Part shown: positions 33,924 to 42,033 of the stretch, piece by piece
How positions within the stretch are numbered: the stretch's first letter is position 1
How the letters are laid out: each line of letters opens with the position of its first letter
Assembly (NCBI GenBank): GCA_021730985.1
Contig: JAKFYI010000002.1
Span: 1 to 64,000, forward strand
Direction: 5' to 3'
Source of the DNA: Hyphomicrobiales bacterium
Lineage (GTDB): Bacteria; Pseudomonadota; Alphaproteobacteria; Rhizobiales; Xanthobacteraceae
Length of the DNA stretch: 64,000 nt
The notes under the pieces: generated by a model
What the model saw: the letters and a program-made list of their open reading frames with translations, nothing else
What the model was told of the DNA's origin: nothing
Databases searched by the model: none
Position numbers and translations under genes: made by a program

Positions 33924-35169
33924 GCTTCACCATGATTTCGCGATCTTCGCACACCGGCATCAGGAGCATCGCGATGCAGGTAACGGCGGCTGGCCGTGGA
34001 CCAATTGGCTGCTGATCGGCGGTCGCGGCGCTGGCAAGACGCGCGTCGGCGCCGAATGGGTGAGGGCGATGGTGCATGGCACGCCGCCTTATGCGGACGC
34101 CAAGCACCGCAGCATCGCCCTGATCGGGGAAACCGAGCACGATGCACGCGAGGTGATGATCGAGGGCAGCTCGGGACTGCTGCGGGTATCGCCACGCGCC
34201 GAACGGCCGCTTTGGATTCCGACGAGGCGGCGGCTTGAATGGCCGAATGGGGCAGTAGCGCAAGTGTTCTCCGCCGAAGACCCGGAAAGCCTGCGAGGGC
34301 CGCAGTTCGACGCCGCGTGGTGCGACGAGCTTGCGAAATGGCGGCATGCCGAAGCGACTTTCGACATGCTGCAATTCGGTCTGCGCTTGGGCTTGCGGCC
34401 CCGGCAGTTGATCACGACCACGCCACGGCCCATTCCGCTGATCAAACGCCTAATCGCCGATGCTCGCACGTTGGTGACGCGCGCGGCGACGCATATCAAT
34501 AGAGATCACCTATCTCCGGCGTTTCTAGAAACCGTGGTCGCCCGCTACGCCGGCACACGGCTCGGGCGGCAGGAGCTTGACGGCGAACTGATCGAAGACC
34601 GTGCCGATGCTCTGTGGTCGCGCGTCCTGATCGAGGCTTGCCGCATCGCTCAAGCCCCGCCACTCGCCCGTGTCGTCGTTGCAGTCGATCCGCCGGGCTC
34701 GTCGCGCCAAGGTGCCGATGCCTGCGGCATCGTCGCAGCGGGGCGTGCGGAAAGTGGTTTTGTCTACGTCCTTGAGGACGCCTCAGTGGCGGGCCTTTCG
34801 CCGTCCGGCTGGGCTACCAAGGCCGTCGCCCTGTATCGGCGGCTGCAAGCCGACTCCATCGTGGCCGAAGTCAACATGGGAGGGGAAATGGTGCGCGCCG
34901 TGCTGCGCGAGGTCGATGCGTCGGTGCCGCTGAAAGAAGTGCATGCCACCCGTGGCAAATACCTTCGCGCCGAACCGGTGGCGGCGCTGTATGAGCAGGG
35001 CAAGGTGAAGCACGTCGGCGCTTTCCCGCTCATGGAAGACGAGATGTGCGACTTCGGGCTCGAAGGGCTTTCGTCGGGACGGTCGCCGGATCGGCTCGAT
35101 GCTCTGGTGTGGGCGGTTACGGCGCTGACGTCGCGCCCGACGGGAGGCCCGCGAATTCGGCGTCTCTAA
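33793..35169 (+). CDS. Second large terminase (g2 paralogue)
   Basis: Second DNA-packaging ATPase/nuclease (458 aa). Walker A GGRGAGKT, WCDELAKW, TTTPRP, VAVDPPGSSRQGADACG and SSGRSPDRLDALVWAV match the first copy almost residue for residue, so ATPase and nuclease sites appear intact. The N-terminus (to residue ~65) is unlike the first copy and lacks its DRLDHEERQALDCYWEVF segment; a start after 33793 cannot be excluded. Located between capsid and adaptor genes, out of canonical position. Ends 4 bp inside the convergent protease gene. Confidence 0.93.
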   Translation: MTTTTCPETSTNSVTRLRSALKLLCEAGLTEPYLNQESLRAQIRLHHDFAIFAHRHQEHRDAGNGGWPWTNWLLIGGRGAGKTRVGAEWVRAMVHGTPPYADAKHRSIALIGETEHDAREVMIEGSSGLLRVSPRAERPLWIPTRRRLEWPNGAVAQVFSAEDPESLRGPQFDAAWCDELAKWRHAEATFDMLQFGLRLGLRPRQLITTTPRPIPLIKRLIADARTLVTRAATHINRDHLSPAFLETVVARYAGTRLGRQELDGELIEDRADALWSRVLIEACRIAQAPPLARVVVAVDPPGSSRQGADACGIVAAGRAESGFVYVLEDASVAGLSPSGWATKAVALYRRLQADSIVAEVNMGGEMVRAVLREVDASVPLKEVHATRGKYLRAEPVAALYEQGKVKHVGAFPLMEDEMCDFGLEGLSSGRSPDRLDALVWAVTALTSRPTGGPRIRRL

Positions 35170-35921
35170 AGCGGGCTGCCCATCTTCGCCGCCTGTTCGA
35201 CGATCCATTTGCGGTAGAGCTCGATCGGCGTCACGCCGGTGAGGCCGCCGCAGCCGGAGCTGCCGCCGGCGCCGGTGGACCAGCTCACCACGCCCATCAC
35301 GGCGAAATATCCGCCGGCGTCCTGATAGACCGGGCCGCCGGAGTCGCCGGTGCAGGCGCCGAGCCCGTCGCGCTTGCCGGCGGTGGCGGGATCGAACAGG
35401 CGTAGCTGCAAGGTGCCGGGCTGGCCGGTGGCCACCAGCGTTGCCGCGCGCAGCGTGGCCGAGGTGTTGGCGTCGGTCTGGTCCGACATGCCGTAGCCAT
35501 AGACGGCGAAGCGCTCGCCGACCGCGACGCGCGCGCGCGAGCCCATCAGCGCCGCGGGCGTCACCGCAAGCGGCCTCGCGAGCTTCACCAGCGCGACATC
35601 GGCTGTGGCGCGGTGCTGCAGCATGGTCTTCAGGTCGAACTGCGGATGGCGGGCGACGCTGAGCACGTCCTTGAGGACCGGCTGGCGGTTGGCGTCGAGC
35701 TCGACGTGCTTGTACTCGGCGCCGGCCTGCACGCAGTGCGCCGCGGTGAGGATCAAATCGCGCGCGATCGCGACGCCGGTGCAGAAGTTGCCGCGCGAGC
35801 CGATCAGCATCACCTCCGGCCGCGCCGCGGCGTTCGGCACCACATAGGCGCCGCCGACCATCGCGGCCGCGGACGCGAGCGGCGCGAGAGCCAGGATCAA
35901 GACGAGGGCGGGGCTGCGCAT
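35166..35921 (-). CDS. Exported trypsin-like serine protease
   Basis: Secreted S1-family protease of 251 aa. A signal peptide (ALVLILALAPLASAA) is followed by the chymotrypsin fold with the full catalytic triad: His62 in TAAHC, Asp108 in ADVALVK and Ser194 in GDSGGP. Cysteines in FCTG/AAHC and SGCGG fit the usual disulfides. It is encoded on the minus strand between the second terminase and g6, convergent with the terminase by 4 bp. Not part of standard GTA sets; role in particle function unknown. Confidence 0.9.
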   Translation of the reverse strand: MRSPALVLILALAPLASAAAMVGGAYVVPNAAARPEVMLIGSRGNFCTGVAIARDLILTAAHCVQAGAEYKHVELDANRQPVLKDVLSVARHPQFDLKTMLQHRATADVALVKLARPLAVTPAALMGSRARVAVGERFAVYGYGMSDQTDANTSATLRAATLVATGQPGTLQLRLFDPATAGKRDGLGACTGDSGGPVYQDAGGYFAVMGVVSWSTGAGGSSGCGGLTGVTPIELYRKWIVEQAAKMGSPL

Positions 35922-35985
35922 GACGCGCCGATGAGCCTTGTCCCGAGGCCTTTGTCAACGCTTTGAACAATCCAGAGGGAAACCC

Positions 35986-36561
35986 ATGTCTTCCATTCTC
36001 CTCGACGGCCCTGCCGTCGAGCCAGTCTCGCTTGCCGAGGCCAAGGCTCATCTGCGCGTCGAGCACGGCGACGATGACGACATCATCGCGGCGCTGGTCG
36101 CGGGCGCGCGCGTCCATGTCGAGGCGCAGACCCGCCGCGCGCTGATCGTGCAGACCTGGCGGCTTTCGCGCGACGCCTGGCCGGTGAACGGCCGCGTCGC
36201 GGTGCTGCCGGCGCCGCTGCGCGAGCTGGTCGCTGTGCGGGTCTACCAGCTTGACGGCACGACGCAGGCGATCGACGCCGATGCGTTCGCGATCGATAAG
36301 ACGTCGGCGCCCGCCGTGCTGGCGTTCGCGCAGGGCGCGTTGCCTGCGCCGGGCCGCGTCGTCGGCGGCATCGAGTTCGACATCGAGGCGGGCTACGGCG
36401 GCGCGCCGTCCGATGTGCCGCAGCCGCTGCGCCAGGCGATCCGCGTGCTGGTGGCGCACTGGTACGAGAACCGCGGCCTGATCGCCGTGGACCAGAGCGT
36501 CGCCGTGCTGCCGGACAGCGCCGGCGCGCTGCTCAGGCCCTATCGGGTGCTGTCGCTATGA
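35986..36561 (+). CDS. Head-tail connector/adaptor protein (GTA g6)
   Basis: Adaptor that binds the portal ring and starts the neck; gp6/PhiE125 gp8-like. The 191-aa protein has VEPVSLAEAKAHLRVEH, DIIAALVAGARVHVEAQTRR and the C-terminal IRVLVAHWYENRG helix characteristic of the family. ATG 35986 is preceded by AGAGGGAAA, a good ribosome-binding site. Overlaps g7 by 4 bp (ATGA). Confidence 0.92.
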   Translation: MSSILLDGPAVEPVSLAEAKAHLRVEHGDDDDIIAALVAGARVHVEAQTRRALIVQTWRLSRDAWPVNGRVAVLPAPLRELVAVRVYQLDGTTQAIDADAFAIDKTSAPAVLAFAQGALPAPGRVVGGIEFDIEAGYGGAPSDVPQPLRQAIRVLVAHWYENRGLIAVDQSVAVLPDSAGALLRPYRVLSL

Positions 36562-36887
36562 GCGCCCACGCGATCGATCCGGGCGCGCTCAACCGCAGGC
36601 TTGTGCTGGAGGCGCCCGCGGAGACCGCCGACGGCGCGGGCGGCGTGATCCGCTCGTATGAAGCGGTGGCGACGCTGTGGGCGTCGGTCGAGCCGGTGGC
36701 CGCGCGGGGCGATGTGGTGGCGGCGCAGCTTGGCGCCACGGTGACGCACCGCATCGCGATCCGCTACAGCGCCGACATCACCACGCGGCATCGCTTCCGT
36801 GATGGCGCGCGGGTGTTCCGCATCGTGGCGATGCGCGAGCGCGGCAAGCGGTTTCTCGACATTCAGGCTGAAGAGCGGATCGAGTAG
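36558..36887 (+). CDS. Head-tail stopper/closure protein (GTA g7)
   Basis: A 109-aa SPP1 gp16-like head closure protein that holds DNA in the filled head and links to the tail. Key positions: LNRRLVLEAP, LWASVEPVAARGD and HRIAIRYSADITTRHRF, a beta-barrel pattern typical of this family. Translation is coupled to the adaptor gene through the ATGA overlap. Confidence 0.9.
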   Translation: MSAHAIDPGALNRRLVLEAPAETADGAGGVIRSYEAVATLWASVEPVAARGDVVAAQLGATVTHRIAIRYSADITTRHRFRDGARVFRIVAMRERGKRFLDIQAEERIE

Positions 36888-36894
36888 CGCCGCT

Positions 36895-36995
36895 CTCGTG
36901 TCCCGGCCAAGCGAGCAGTTGCGAGCGCGAGCCGGGACCCAGCTTGTTTCAACAACCGGGGTCCCGGGTCTCGCTTCGCTCGCCCGGGACACGAG
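36895..36995. repeat. Dispersed palindromic repeat, type A copy 2
   Basis: Begins CTCGTGTCCCGG and ends CCGGGACACGAG, so the outer 12 bases are near-perfect inverted repeats. Shares its sequence with 29390-29536 and 37429-37541. It fills most of the gap between g7 and g8. Confidence 0.85.
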
Positions 36996-37016
36996 ATCGA
37001 AAACTTAGGAAAAACC

Positions 37017-37424
37017 ATGCCCACCGCATCCGTGGCGCTGCGCGCCGCGATCCATGACGCATTGGCCGCCGACGGCGCGCTCACCGCGCTGCTCAGCGGC
37101 CCGAAAATCTACGACGAACCGCCGACGTCGGTGTCGTTCCCCTACGTCACGCTCGGCGAGGCGCGCGTCACCGACTATTCGACCGGCACCGAGCGAGGCG
37201 AAGAACACCAGCTCACGCTGCACGCCTGGTCGCGCCAGGGCGGCCATCGCGAGGCGCACCTGATCGCGGGCGCGCTGCTGCAGGCGCTCGACGACGCGCC
37301 GCTGCCGCTCGGCGACCATCGCCTCGTCAATTTGCGCTTTGCACTCGCCGACATCCGCCGCGAGGCGGATGGGCGCACCTATCACGCGCTGGTGCGGTTT
37401 CGCGCCGTCACCGAGCCGGCGTGA
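37017..37424 (+). CDS. DUF3168 tail-completion protein (GTA g8)
   Basis: A 135-aa DUF3168/gp17-like protein that caps the head-proximal end of the tail. Family features are LRAAIHDALAAD, SFPYVTLGEA and the central QLTLHAWSRQGG strand followed by an LIAGALLQALDD helix. Normal length; it sits between two palindromic repeats. Confidence 0.92.
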   Translation: MPTASVALRAAIHDALAADGALTALLSGPKIYDEPPTSVSFPYVTLGEARVTDYSTGTERGEEHQLTLHAWSRQGGHREAHLIAGALLQALDDAPLPLGDHRLVNLRFALADIRREADGRTYHALVRFRAVTEPA

Positions 37425-37428
37425 CGCT

Positions 37429-37541
37429 CTCGTGTCCCGGGCGAGCGAAGCGAGACCCGGGACCCAGCTTTCTTCTCCTTGTGAAGCCAACCGGGGTCCC
37501 GGGTCTTCACTCGCGCTTCGCACTCGTTACGCCCGGGACAC
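37429..37541. repeat. Dispersed palindromic repeat, type A copy 3
   Basis: Starts with CTCGTGTCCCGGG and ends with CCCGGGACAC, internally AACCGGGGTCCCGGG. Third copy of the repeat at 29390 and 36895; lies between g8 and g9. Confidence 0.85.
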
Positions 37542-37559
37542 TGTCGAGAGGACAACACC

Positions 37560-37967
37560 ATGGCTGCCCAGAAAGGCAAGGACCTGCTTCTCAAGATCCA
37601 CGACGGCACGGGATACGTCACCGTTGCCGGTTTGCGCTCGCGGCGCATTGCGTTCAACGCGGAAACCGTCGACGTCACGCACGCGGAATCCGCCGGGCGC
37701 TGGCGCGAGCTGCTGGAGGGCGCGGGCGTCAAGCGCGCGGCGATCGCCGGCCGCGGCCTGTTCAAGGACGAGGCGACCGACGCGTTGGTGCGAAGTGCGT
37801 TCTTCGACGGCGCGGTGAAGAACTACCAGGTGATGATCCCGGACTTCGGCACGGTGGCGGGCGCGTTCCAGATCGTCAGCCTGGAGTTCGCCGGCGAGCA
37901 CAACGGCGAGGTGACCTACGAGCTGTCGCTGGAGAGCGCGGGCGCGCTGTCGTTTGCGGGGGCGTAG
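37560..37967 (+). CDS. TP901-1-family major tail protein (GTA g9)
   Basis: Subunit of the tail tube, 135 aa. Motifs are GKDLLLKIHDG near the N-terminus, the RRIAFNAETVDVTHAES strand and SLEFAGEHNGEVTYELSLESAG at the C-terminus, typical of TP901-1/GTA major tail proteins. Complete and unbroken. Confidence 0.94.
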   Translation: MAAQKGKDLLLKIHDGTGYVTVAGLRSRRIAFNAETVDVTHAESAGRWRELLEGAGVKRAAIAGRGLFKDEATDALVRSAFFDGAVKNYQVMIPDFGTVAGAFQIVSLEFAGEHNGEVTYELSLESAGALSFAGA

Positions 37968-38024
37968 TGCCCGACGATCAGGCGTAGGGATAATATATTC
38001 GAGCTTGCCGAGTGGAGGTTGCTC

Positions 38025-38100
38025 AATGTCTGCGTTCCCCCCAAAAGCGGACATGGATCAGGGCACCGCGGATGTCCGCTTTGTGCCAATAGGCGACATG
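38025..38100. repeat. Dispersed AGCGGACAT repeat, type D copy 1
   Basis: Contains AAAAGCGGACAT and GGATGTCCGCTTTGTGCC as an inverted pair. A similar element is at 39256-39328. Such repeats are scattered through Bradyrhizobiaceae genomes. Confidence 0.7.
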
Positions 38101-38141
38101 GCGTGAGTTGCTGATTTTGGACGGCGGCAACCGCTTGGACT

Positions 38142-38390
38142 CTAGCGGGACTTCGCCTTTGTTCTTCGGTTGGCGGCCTGGAGCTTGCTGTATTCGGCAG
38201 CGGCCAGCTTGCGTTCCTGCTTTAATTCTTCCACGTTTCGAATGCTCGCCGCGAGTCTTTGCTCCAGCTTCGACGTGTCCGCGCCTTGCGCTTTCAAGAG
38301 TCCAAGACCAGCGCGCAGCTTGGCGCGCACCTTCTTGGCGGCGTTGAGATCAGAAACGACCTCTCGGAGCCTTTGCTTTTCTTTTTCCAC
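38142..38390 (-). CDS. Small coiled-coil protein of unknown function
   Basis: An 82-aa, highly charged, almost entirely helical protein: KEKQRLREVVSDLNAAK, LEQRLAASIRNVEELKQE, KLAAAEYSKLQAANRR show heptad spacing. No signal peptide or catalytic motif. First of three minus-strand genes inserted between g9 and g10. Confidence 0.6.
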   Translation of the reverse strand: MEKEKQRLREVVSDLNAAKKVRAKLRAGLGLLKAQGADTSKLEQRLAASIRNVEELKQERKLAAAEYSKLQAANRRTKAKSR

Positions 38391-38540
38391 GCGAACGAAA
38401 CATACATTTCAATTGCAGAGTTTCGAAAACTTCTACCTTATTGAATACGATTGCGGCAAGCGGAAGCACGTATGCAAGGCGACGTGGACGGGGCGCCTGT
38501 GATTGTCCCCGTCCAAGCACCAAGCTCAGCCGGTGTTAAA

Positions 38541-38563
38541 GAAAAACCCCGCAATCTGCGGGG
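38541..38563 (-). terminator. Rho-independent terminator (minus strand)
   Basis: Stem CCCCGC/GCGGGG (38547-38552, 38558-38563) with a 5-base loop and, read on the minus strand, a TTTTTC tail. It ends the gene at 38593-38751. Confidence 0.75.
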
Positions 38564-38592
38564 CTTCTCTTCAGTCCAAGGAGTCCTCGTAG

Positions 38593-38751
38593 TTATTTCT
38601 GCTGTTCGCCGGGCTTGTCGCTCTGACCGCCCTGCTGTCCGCCCTGACCGGGCTTCTGCGTCTGCTGGCCGGGCTTCTGGTCGGACTGTCCGCCCTGTTG
38701 GCCTGGCTTATCCTGACCGGCTTGATTCTGCTTCTGGTCTTGGTTGCTCAT
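38593..38751 (-). CDS. Gln/Gly-rich low-complexity small protein
   Basis: A 52-aa protein made of degenerate KPGQQ-GGQSDKPG repeats, hydrophilic and predicted disordered. A terminator downstream and a good ribosome-binding site (AGGAGG, 38757-38762 region on the minus strand) before ATG 38751 support expression. Function unknown; perhaps stress- or envelope-related by analogy with other hydrophilin-like proteins. Confidence 0.7.
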   Translation of the reverse strand: MSNQDQKQNQAGQDKPGQQGGQSDQKPGQQTQKPGQGGQQGGQSDKPGEQQK

Positions 38752-38989
38752 AGAAAACCTCCTTGCGGTTGGTCTCACCGTATCAACCGCTGAGAAGCAT
38801 CCAGCGTTCCGGAACCATCGCTCCTTATCTTTTCCGGACTTCCCTCTTATTCGTTTGACTCTCAGCTTTTGAGCGAGCGCAAATGACTTCTGTAATGCGG
38901 CCGGAAGGTGTTCATCTCCGCGCGATAATTTTGACAAGCAGTTCTTTTTTAGCGGCGAGCGCCACAAGCAATCCGAAACGCACGGGGCT

Positions 38990-39196
38990 CTATTGCGGGC
39001 CGCTTCCCACCCAGATCGCGCCCAACTGAAGTGTAAATCCAATAAATAGCAGGGCGAGCCCCGCTCTCGACCAGAGTAAGTGCTTGACGCGGTGCGCCTT
39101 GACATCCTCGGGATGCGGAAAGCCAAAGAAAAATGCCAGCACGACGCCTGCCAGATTGCAGATCACGCCGAGCGCGTTCAGGTCCATTTCCGACAT
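38990..39196 (-). CDS. Small membrane protein of unknown function
   Basis: A 68-aa protein with two hydrophobic segments (LGVICNLAGVVLAFFFGF and AGLALLFIGFTLQLGAIWV), suggesting a helical hairpin in the membrane joined by a charged loop (PHPEDVKAHRVKHL). Preceded by a GGAGGGG ribosome-binding site. No family recognised. Confidence 0.65.
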   Translation of the reverse strand: MSEMDLNALGVICNLAGVVLAFFFGFPHPEDVKAHRVKHLLWSRAGLALLFIGFTLQLGAIWVGSGPQ

Positions 39197-39255
39197 TGGC
39201 CCCTCCTATCTGCACGATACCTGCAGAGCTACAGCTTAGCACCTCTGCAATTCGA

Positions 39256-39328
39256 CGTCCGCTTTGGGTCAATAGCGGACGTGACGATTGGGTCTGGGGA
39301 TGTCCGTTCTGCCCCCGATAGCGGACAT
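39256..39328. repeat. Dispersed AGCGGACAT repeat, type D copy 2
   Basis: GTCCGCTTTGGGTCAATAGC and GATGTCCGTTCTG...AGCGGACAT elements, similar to 38025-38100. Nothing else is seen between 39197 and 39421. Confidence 0.65.
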
Positions 39329-39421
39329 CAAAGCATATTCAGGCCCATCTGACGTTTGGGCCACGTAGCGCCCGCATTTCCCGATGTTCTGAATCGCCCC
39401 GCTCGCAAGGGAAGGACACCC

Positions 39422-39739
39422 ATGCCCAACAAACACCGTGGCGAGATCGAAGCCGAGATCGGCGGCGCGCGGCGCACGCTGGTGCTCACGCTCGGCGCGC
39501 TGGCCGAGCTTGAAGCCGCGTTCGGCGCCGACGACATGGTGGCGCTGGCCGAGCGGTTCGGCAGCGGCCGTATGAAGTCGCGCGACCTGATCCGCATCAT
39601 CGGCGCGGGCCTGCGCGGCGCGGGCGAAGCTGTGTCCGACGATGACGTTGCGATGATGGATGTCGAGGGCGGCGCGCCGGGATATGTGCGGATTGCCGCC
39701 GAGCTGCTGGCGGCGACGTTCGGCGGCGAAGAGCGGTAG
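39422..39739 (+). CDS. GTA gp10-type tail protein
   Basis: A 105-aa protein of the GTA gp10 family (GTA_gp10/TAC-like), involved in tail assembly. The conserved core is RRTLVLTLGALAELEAAFG followed by LAERFGSGRMKSRDLIRIIGAGLRGAG. ATG 39422 follows AAGGGAAGG. It resumes the canonical GTA order after the minus-strand insert. Confidence 0.9.
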   Translation: MPNKHRGEIEAEIGGARRTLVLTLGALAELEAAFGADDMVALAERFGSGRMKSRDLIRIIGAGLRGAGEAVSDDDVAMMDVEGGAPGYVRIAAELLAATFGGEER

Positions 39740-39776
39740 CTTCGTCGTCGACCGGGCGCGCAAGGCATCACGCATC

Positions 39777-39850
39777 GTCATGCGCGGGCTTGACCCGCGC
39801 ATCCATCATATCGCGAAGCGATGGATTGCCGGGTCAAGCCCGGCAATGAC
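39777..39850. repeat. Dispersed palindromic repeat, type C copy 1
   Basis: GTCATGCGCGGGCTTGACCC ... GGGTCAAGCCCGGCAATGAC, a pair of hairpins. A related copy lies at 54386-54465. Confidence 0.8.
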
Positions 39851-39882
39851 GGAGTGCCATTCCACTTCGATCGGTGGCGGCG

Positions 39883-40098
39883 ATGTCTTCAAGTGGTAAC
39901 CACCTCAGTCCCTTCCCCTGGGCGCAGGCCATCGGCTTCGGGCTCGGCGTGCTGCGGCTGCCGCCCGAGCAATTCTGGAAGATGACGCCGCGCGAACTGG
40001 CGCTGGCGATCGATGCGGTCGCGGGCCGCGGCGGCGCGCCGCTGCCACGCGCGGCACTCAACGATTTGATGACGAGGTATCCCGATGGCGGACGATGA
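39883..40098 (+). CDS. GTA tail assembly chaperone (rcc01693/DUF2376 type)
   Basis: A 71-aa protein matching the short chaperone-like gene between gp10 and the tape measure in RcGTA: FPWAQAIGFGLGVLRLPPEQFW followed by MTPRELALAIDAV. It presumably guides assembly of the tail around the tape measure. Overlaps the tape measure gene by 14 bp. An in-frame ATG at 39874 adds three residues. Confidence 0.9.
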   Translation: MSSSGNHLSPFPWAQAIGFGLGVLRLPPEQFWKMTPRELALAIDAVAGRGGAPLPRAALNDLMTRYPDGGR

Positions 40099-40669
40099 CT
40101 TCGAAGGCGGCGCGCTGCTTGAGACGATGGACGGCATCGCAGGCCGCACCAGATCGCTGACCGCGGGCGCCAATGGCCTCGCTTCGGCGATGTCACGCGC
40201 CTTCACCCAGGCGACGGTGGGCGGCAAGCAGCTCGACGACGTGCTGAAGGGCCTGGCGCTGCGGATCTCGAACATGGCGCTGACGGCTGCGTTCAAGCCG
40301 ATCGCCGGCGGCCTGATGGGCGCGTTCAACGGCTTGTTCGACGGTCTTGGCAGCAGCGGCTCGGGCGGCGGCGGACTGAAAGCGGCGATGGGGGCGATCA
40401 AACCCTTCGCCTCGGGCGGCGTGATCGGCACGCCGACTTACTTTCCGCTCTCCGGTGGCGGCGTCGGCCTCGCCGGTGAGGCGGGCCCGGAAGCCATCAT
40501 GCCGTTGCGGCGCGGGCCGGACGGACGGCTCGGCGTCGCGGGCGCAGGGCGGGGCGGCAGCGTCACCGTCAACATCACGACGCCCGATGCCGAAAGCTTC
40601 CGCCGCTCCGAGGTTTATGTCGCAGGCCAAATCGCGCGCGCGGTGGCGCGCGGCCAGCGCGGATTGTAG
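40085..40669 (+). CDS. Short tail tape measure protein (GTA g11)
   Basis: A 194-aa tape measure protein, close to the RcGTA g11 length and far shorter than in lambdoid phages, consistent with the very short GTA tail. Features: RSLTAGANGLASAMSRAF, LKGLALRISNMALTAAFKPI (hydrophobic helix), a Gly-rich stretch and the family signature FASGGVIGTPTYFPL...GLAGEAGPEAIMPL, which ends many tape measure proteins. Confidence 0.93.
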   Translation: MADDDFEGGALLETMDGIAGRTRSLTAGANGLASAMSRAFTQATVGGKQLDDVLKGLALRISNMALTAAFKPIAGGLMGAFNGLFDGLGSSGSGGGGLKAAMGAIKPFASGGVIGTPTYFPLSGGGVGLAGEAGPEAIMPLRRGPDGRLGVAGAGRGGSVTVNITTPDAESFRRSEVYVAGQIARAVARGQRGL

Positions 40670-40671
40670 CC

Positions 40672-41313
40672 ATGCCGGTCTTCCACGAAATTCTGTTCCC
40701 GCTCGACATCGCGCTGAAAAGCGCGGGTGGGCCGCAGCGGCTCACCGACGTGGTGACGCTCGGCTCCGGCCGCGAGGAGCGCAACGCGCGCTGGGCGCAC
40801 TCGCGCCGGCGCTTCGACGCCGGCTATGGCGTGAAAACGCTGGCCGCGCTTTCGCAGGTGGTCGAATTCTTCGAGGAGCGGCGCGGCCGGCTGCACGGCT
40901 TCCGCTGGCGCGACCGGCTCGATCATTCGTCGGCCGCGCCCGGCATTGCCGTGTCGCCAACCGACCAGGTGATCGGCATCGGCGATGGCGTGACTGCATC
41001 GTTCCAGCTCAAGAAAACCTACGGCGGGATTTACGCGCCGTATGCGCGGCCGATCGCGAAGCCCGATCCGGGCAGCGTGCTCGTCGCGGTGGATGAGGTG
41101 GAGCAGGACGAAGGCGCCGACTTCACTTGCGACACGGCGACGGGCGTCGTCACGTTTCTCTTGGGACATATTCCGGCGGTGGGGCAAGCCGTCACCGCGG
41201 GATTTGTGTTCGACGTGCCGGTGCGGTTCGACACGGATTATCTGGAGGTGGACCTGTCGGCGTTCGAGGCGGGCGTGATTCCGAAAATTCCGCTGGTTGA
41301 GATCAGATTGTAG
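40672..41313 (+). CDS. DUF2460 distal tail protein (GTA g12)
   Basis: A 213-aa baseplate hub (distal tail) protein. Motifs include FHEILFPLDIALKSAGGP, ERNARWAHSRRRFDAGYG, FFEERRGRLHGFRWRD and FDTDYLEVDLSAFEAG. Starts 3 bp after the tape measure stop codon. Intact, normal length. Confidence 0.94.
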   Translation: MPVFHEILFPLDIALKSAGGPQRLTDVVTLGSGREERNARWAHSRRRFDAGYGVKTLAALSQVVEFFEERRGRLHGFRWRDRLDHSSAAPGIAVSPTDQVIGIGDGVTASFQLKKTYGGIYAPYARPIAKPDPGSVLVAVDEVEQDEGADFTCDTATGVVTFLLGHIPAVGQAVTAGFVFDVPVRFDTDYLEVDLSAFEAGVIPKIPLVEIRL

Positions 41314-41336
41314 CCCCCAGCAGCACGAGAAATTCC

Positions 41337-42020
41337 ATGCATATCTCCGGTCGCGCGTCTGATACGGCGCGCGTTCAATCACTTGCGCTGCGCATGTGCG
41401 CATCGATAGCCCGGTGGCGCATTCAGTTTCGCGAGATCGAACGCAACCTCGGGCTGGACGACGCGGCGACCATGCGCCGTGCAATGAGGTGGGAGCTGGC
41501 CGCATTCCGTTTCAAGGTGGCGCTATTGCGCTATGCCGGTCTGGATGAGAAGGCGGGTTTCAGAAACGACCAGCCTCGGTGGCCAGCGGGTAGTGGACAG
41601 ATCAGCGGTCAATGGAGCAGCAACAGTGGCGGCGGAGCTGCCAGCGATCAAACCGCCTTTAGCAGCCAACGTCGGGATAGACGCGACGGGCATCACTATC
41701 TGCCTCGCGCTCACTACAGGCATCTGTCACTTTCCGCCGAAACTCGAAAAGTGTTTGATGACGCAAAAACCGGGCCGCTTCACATTGTTCACGGTTGGGA
41801 CGAGCCGCATGCGCGATACAATGAGGCCACCAAGGAGCTTATGGATCGTCTTCTCCAGGCGAACAAGATCGAGCCAGAGCAGATCACGCCAGACCAAGCT
41901 CGGTCCTTAGTAAAGGAAATTCACAATTCTAAGGATCCCCGAATTCGTGACTTCAACATGAAAATAAAACTTCGCGAATATCTCCATCGTCTTCGTGGCA
42001 GAACGCGCGGCAACGAGTAA
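41337..42020 (+). CDS. Putative HNH-like nuclease toxin, GTA cargo
   Basis: A 227-aa protein of two parts. Residues ~20-95 contain a helical region (REIERNLGLDDAATMRRAMRWELAA) and RWPAGSGQISGQWS, the same type of linker motif as in the toxin-like protein at 25792. The C-terminal domain starts GHHYLPRAHYRHL (His119, His120) and continues with EPHARYNEA and RSLVKEIHNSKDPRIRDFN, a pattern I associate with HNH/AHH-like nuclease domains of polymorphic toxins. A probable immunity gene follows after 13 bp. Located between g12 and g13. Activity is inferred. Confidence 0.65.
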   Translation: MHISGRASDTARVQSLALRMCASIARWRIQFREIERNLGLDDAATMRRAMRWELAAFRFKVALLRYAGLDEKAGFRNDQPRWPAGSGQISGQWSSNSGGGAASDQTAFSSQRRDRRDGHHYLPRAHYRHLSLSAETRKVFDDAKTGPLHIVHGWDEPHARYNEATKELMDRLLQANKIEPEQITPDQARSLVKEIHNSKDPRIRDFNMKIKLREYLHRLRGRTRGNE

Positions 42021-42033
42021 ACGAGGCGACCAG

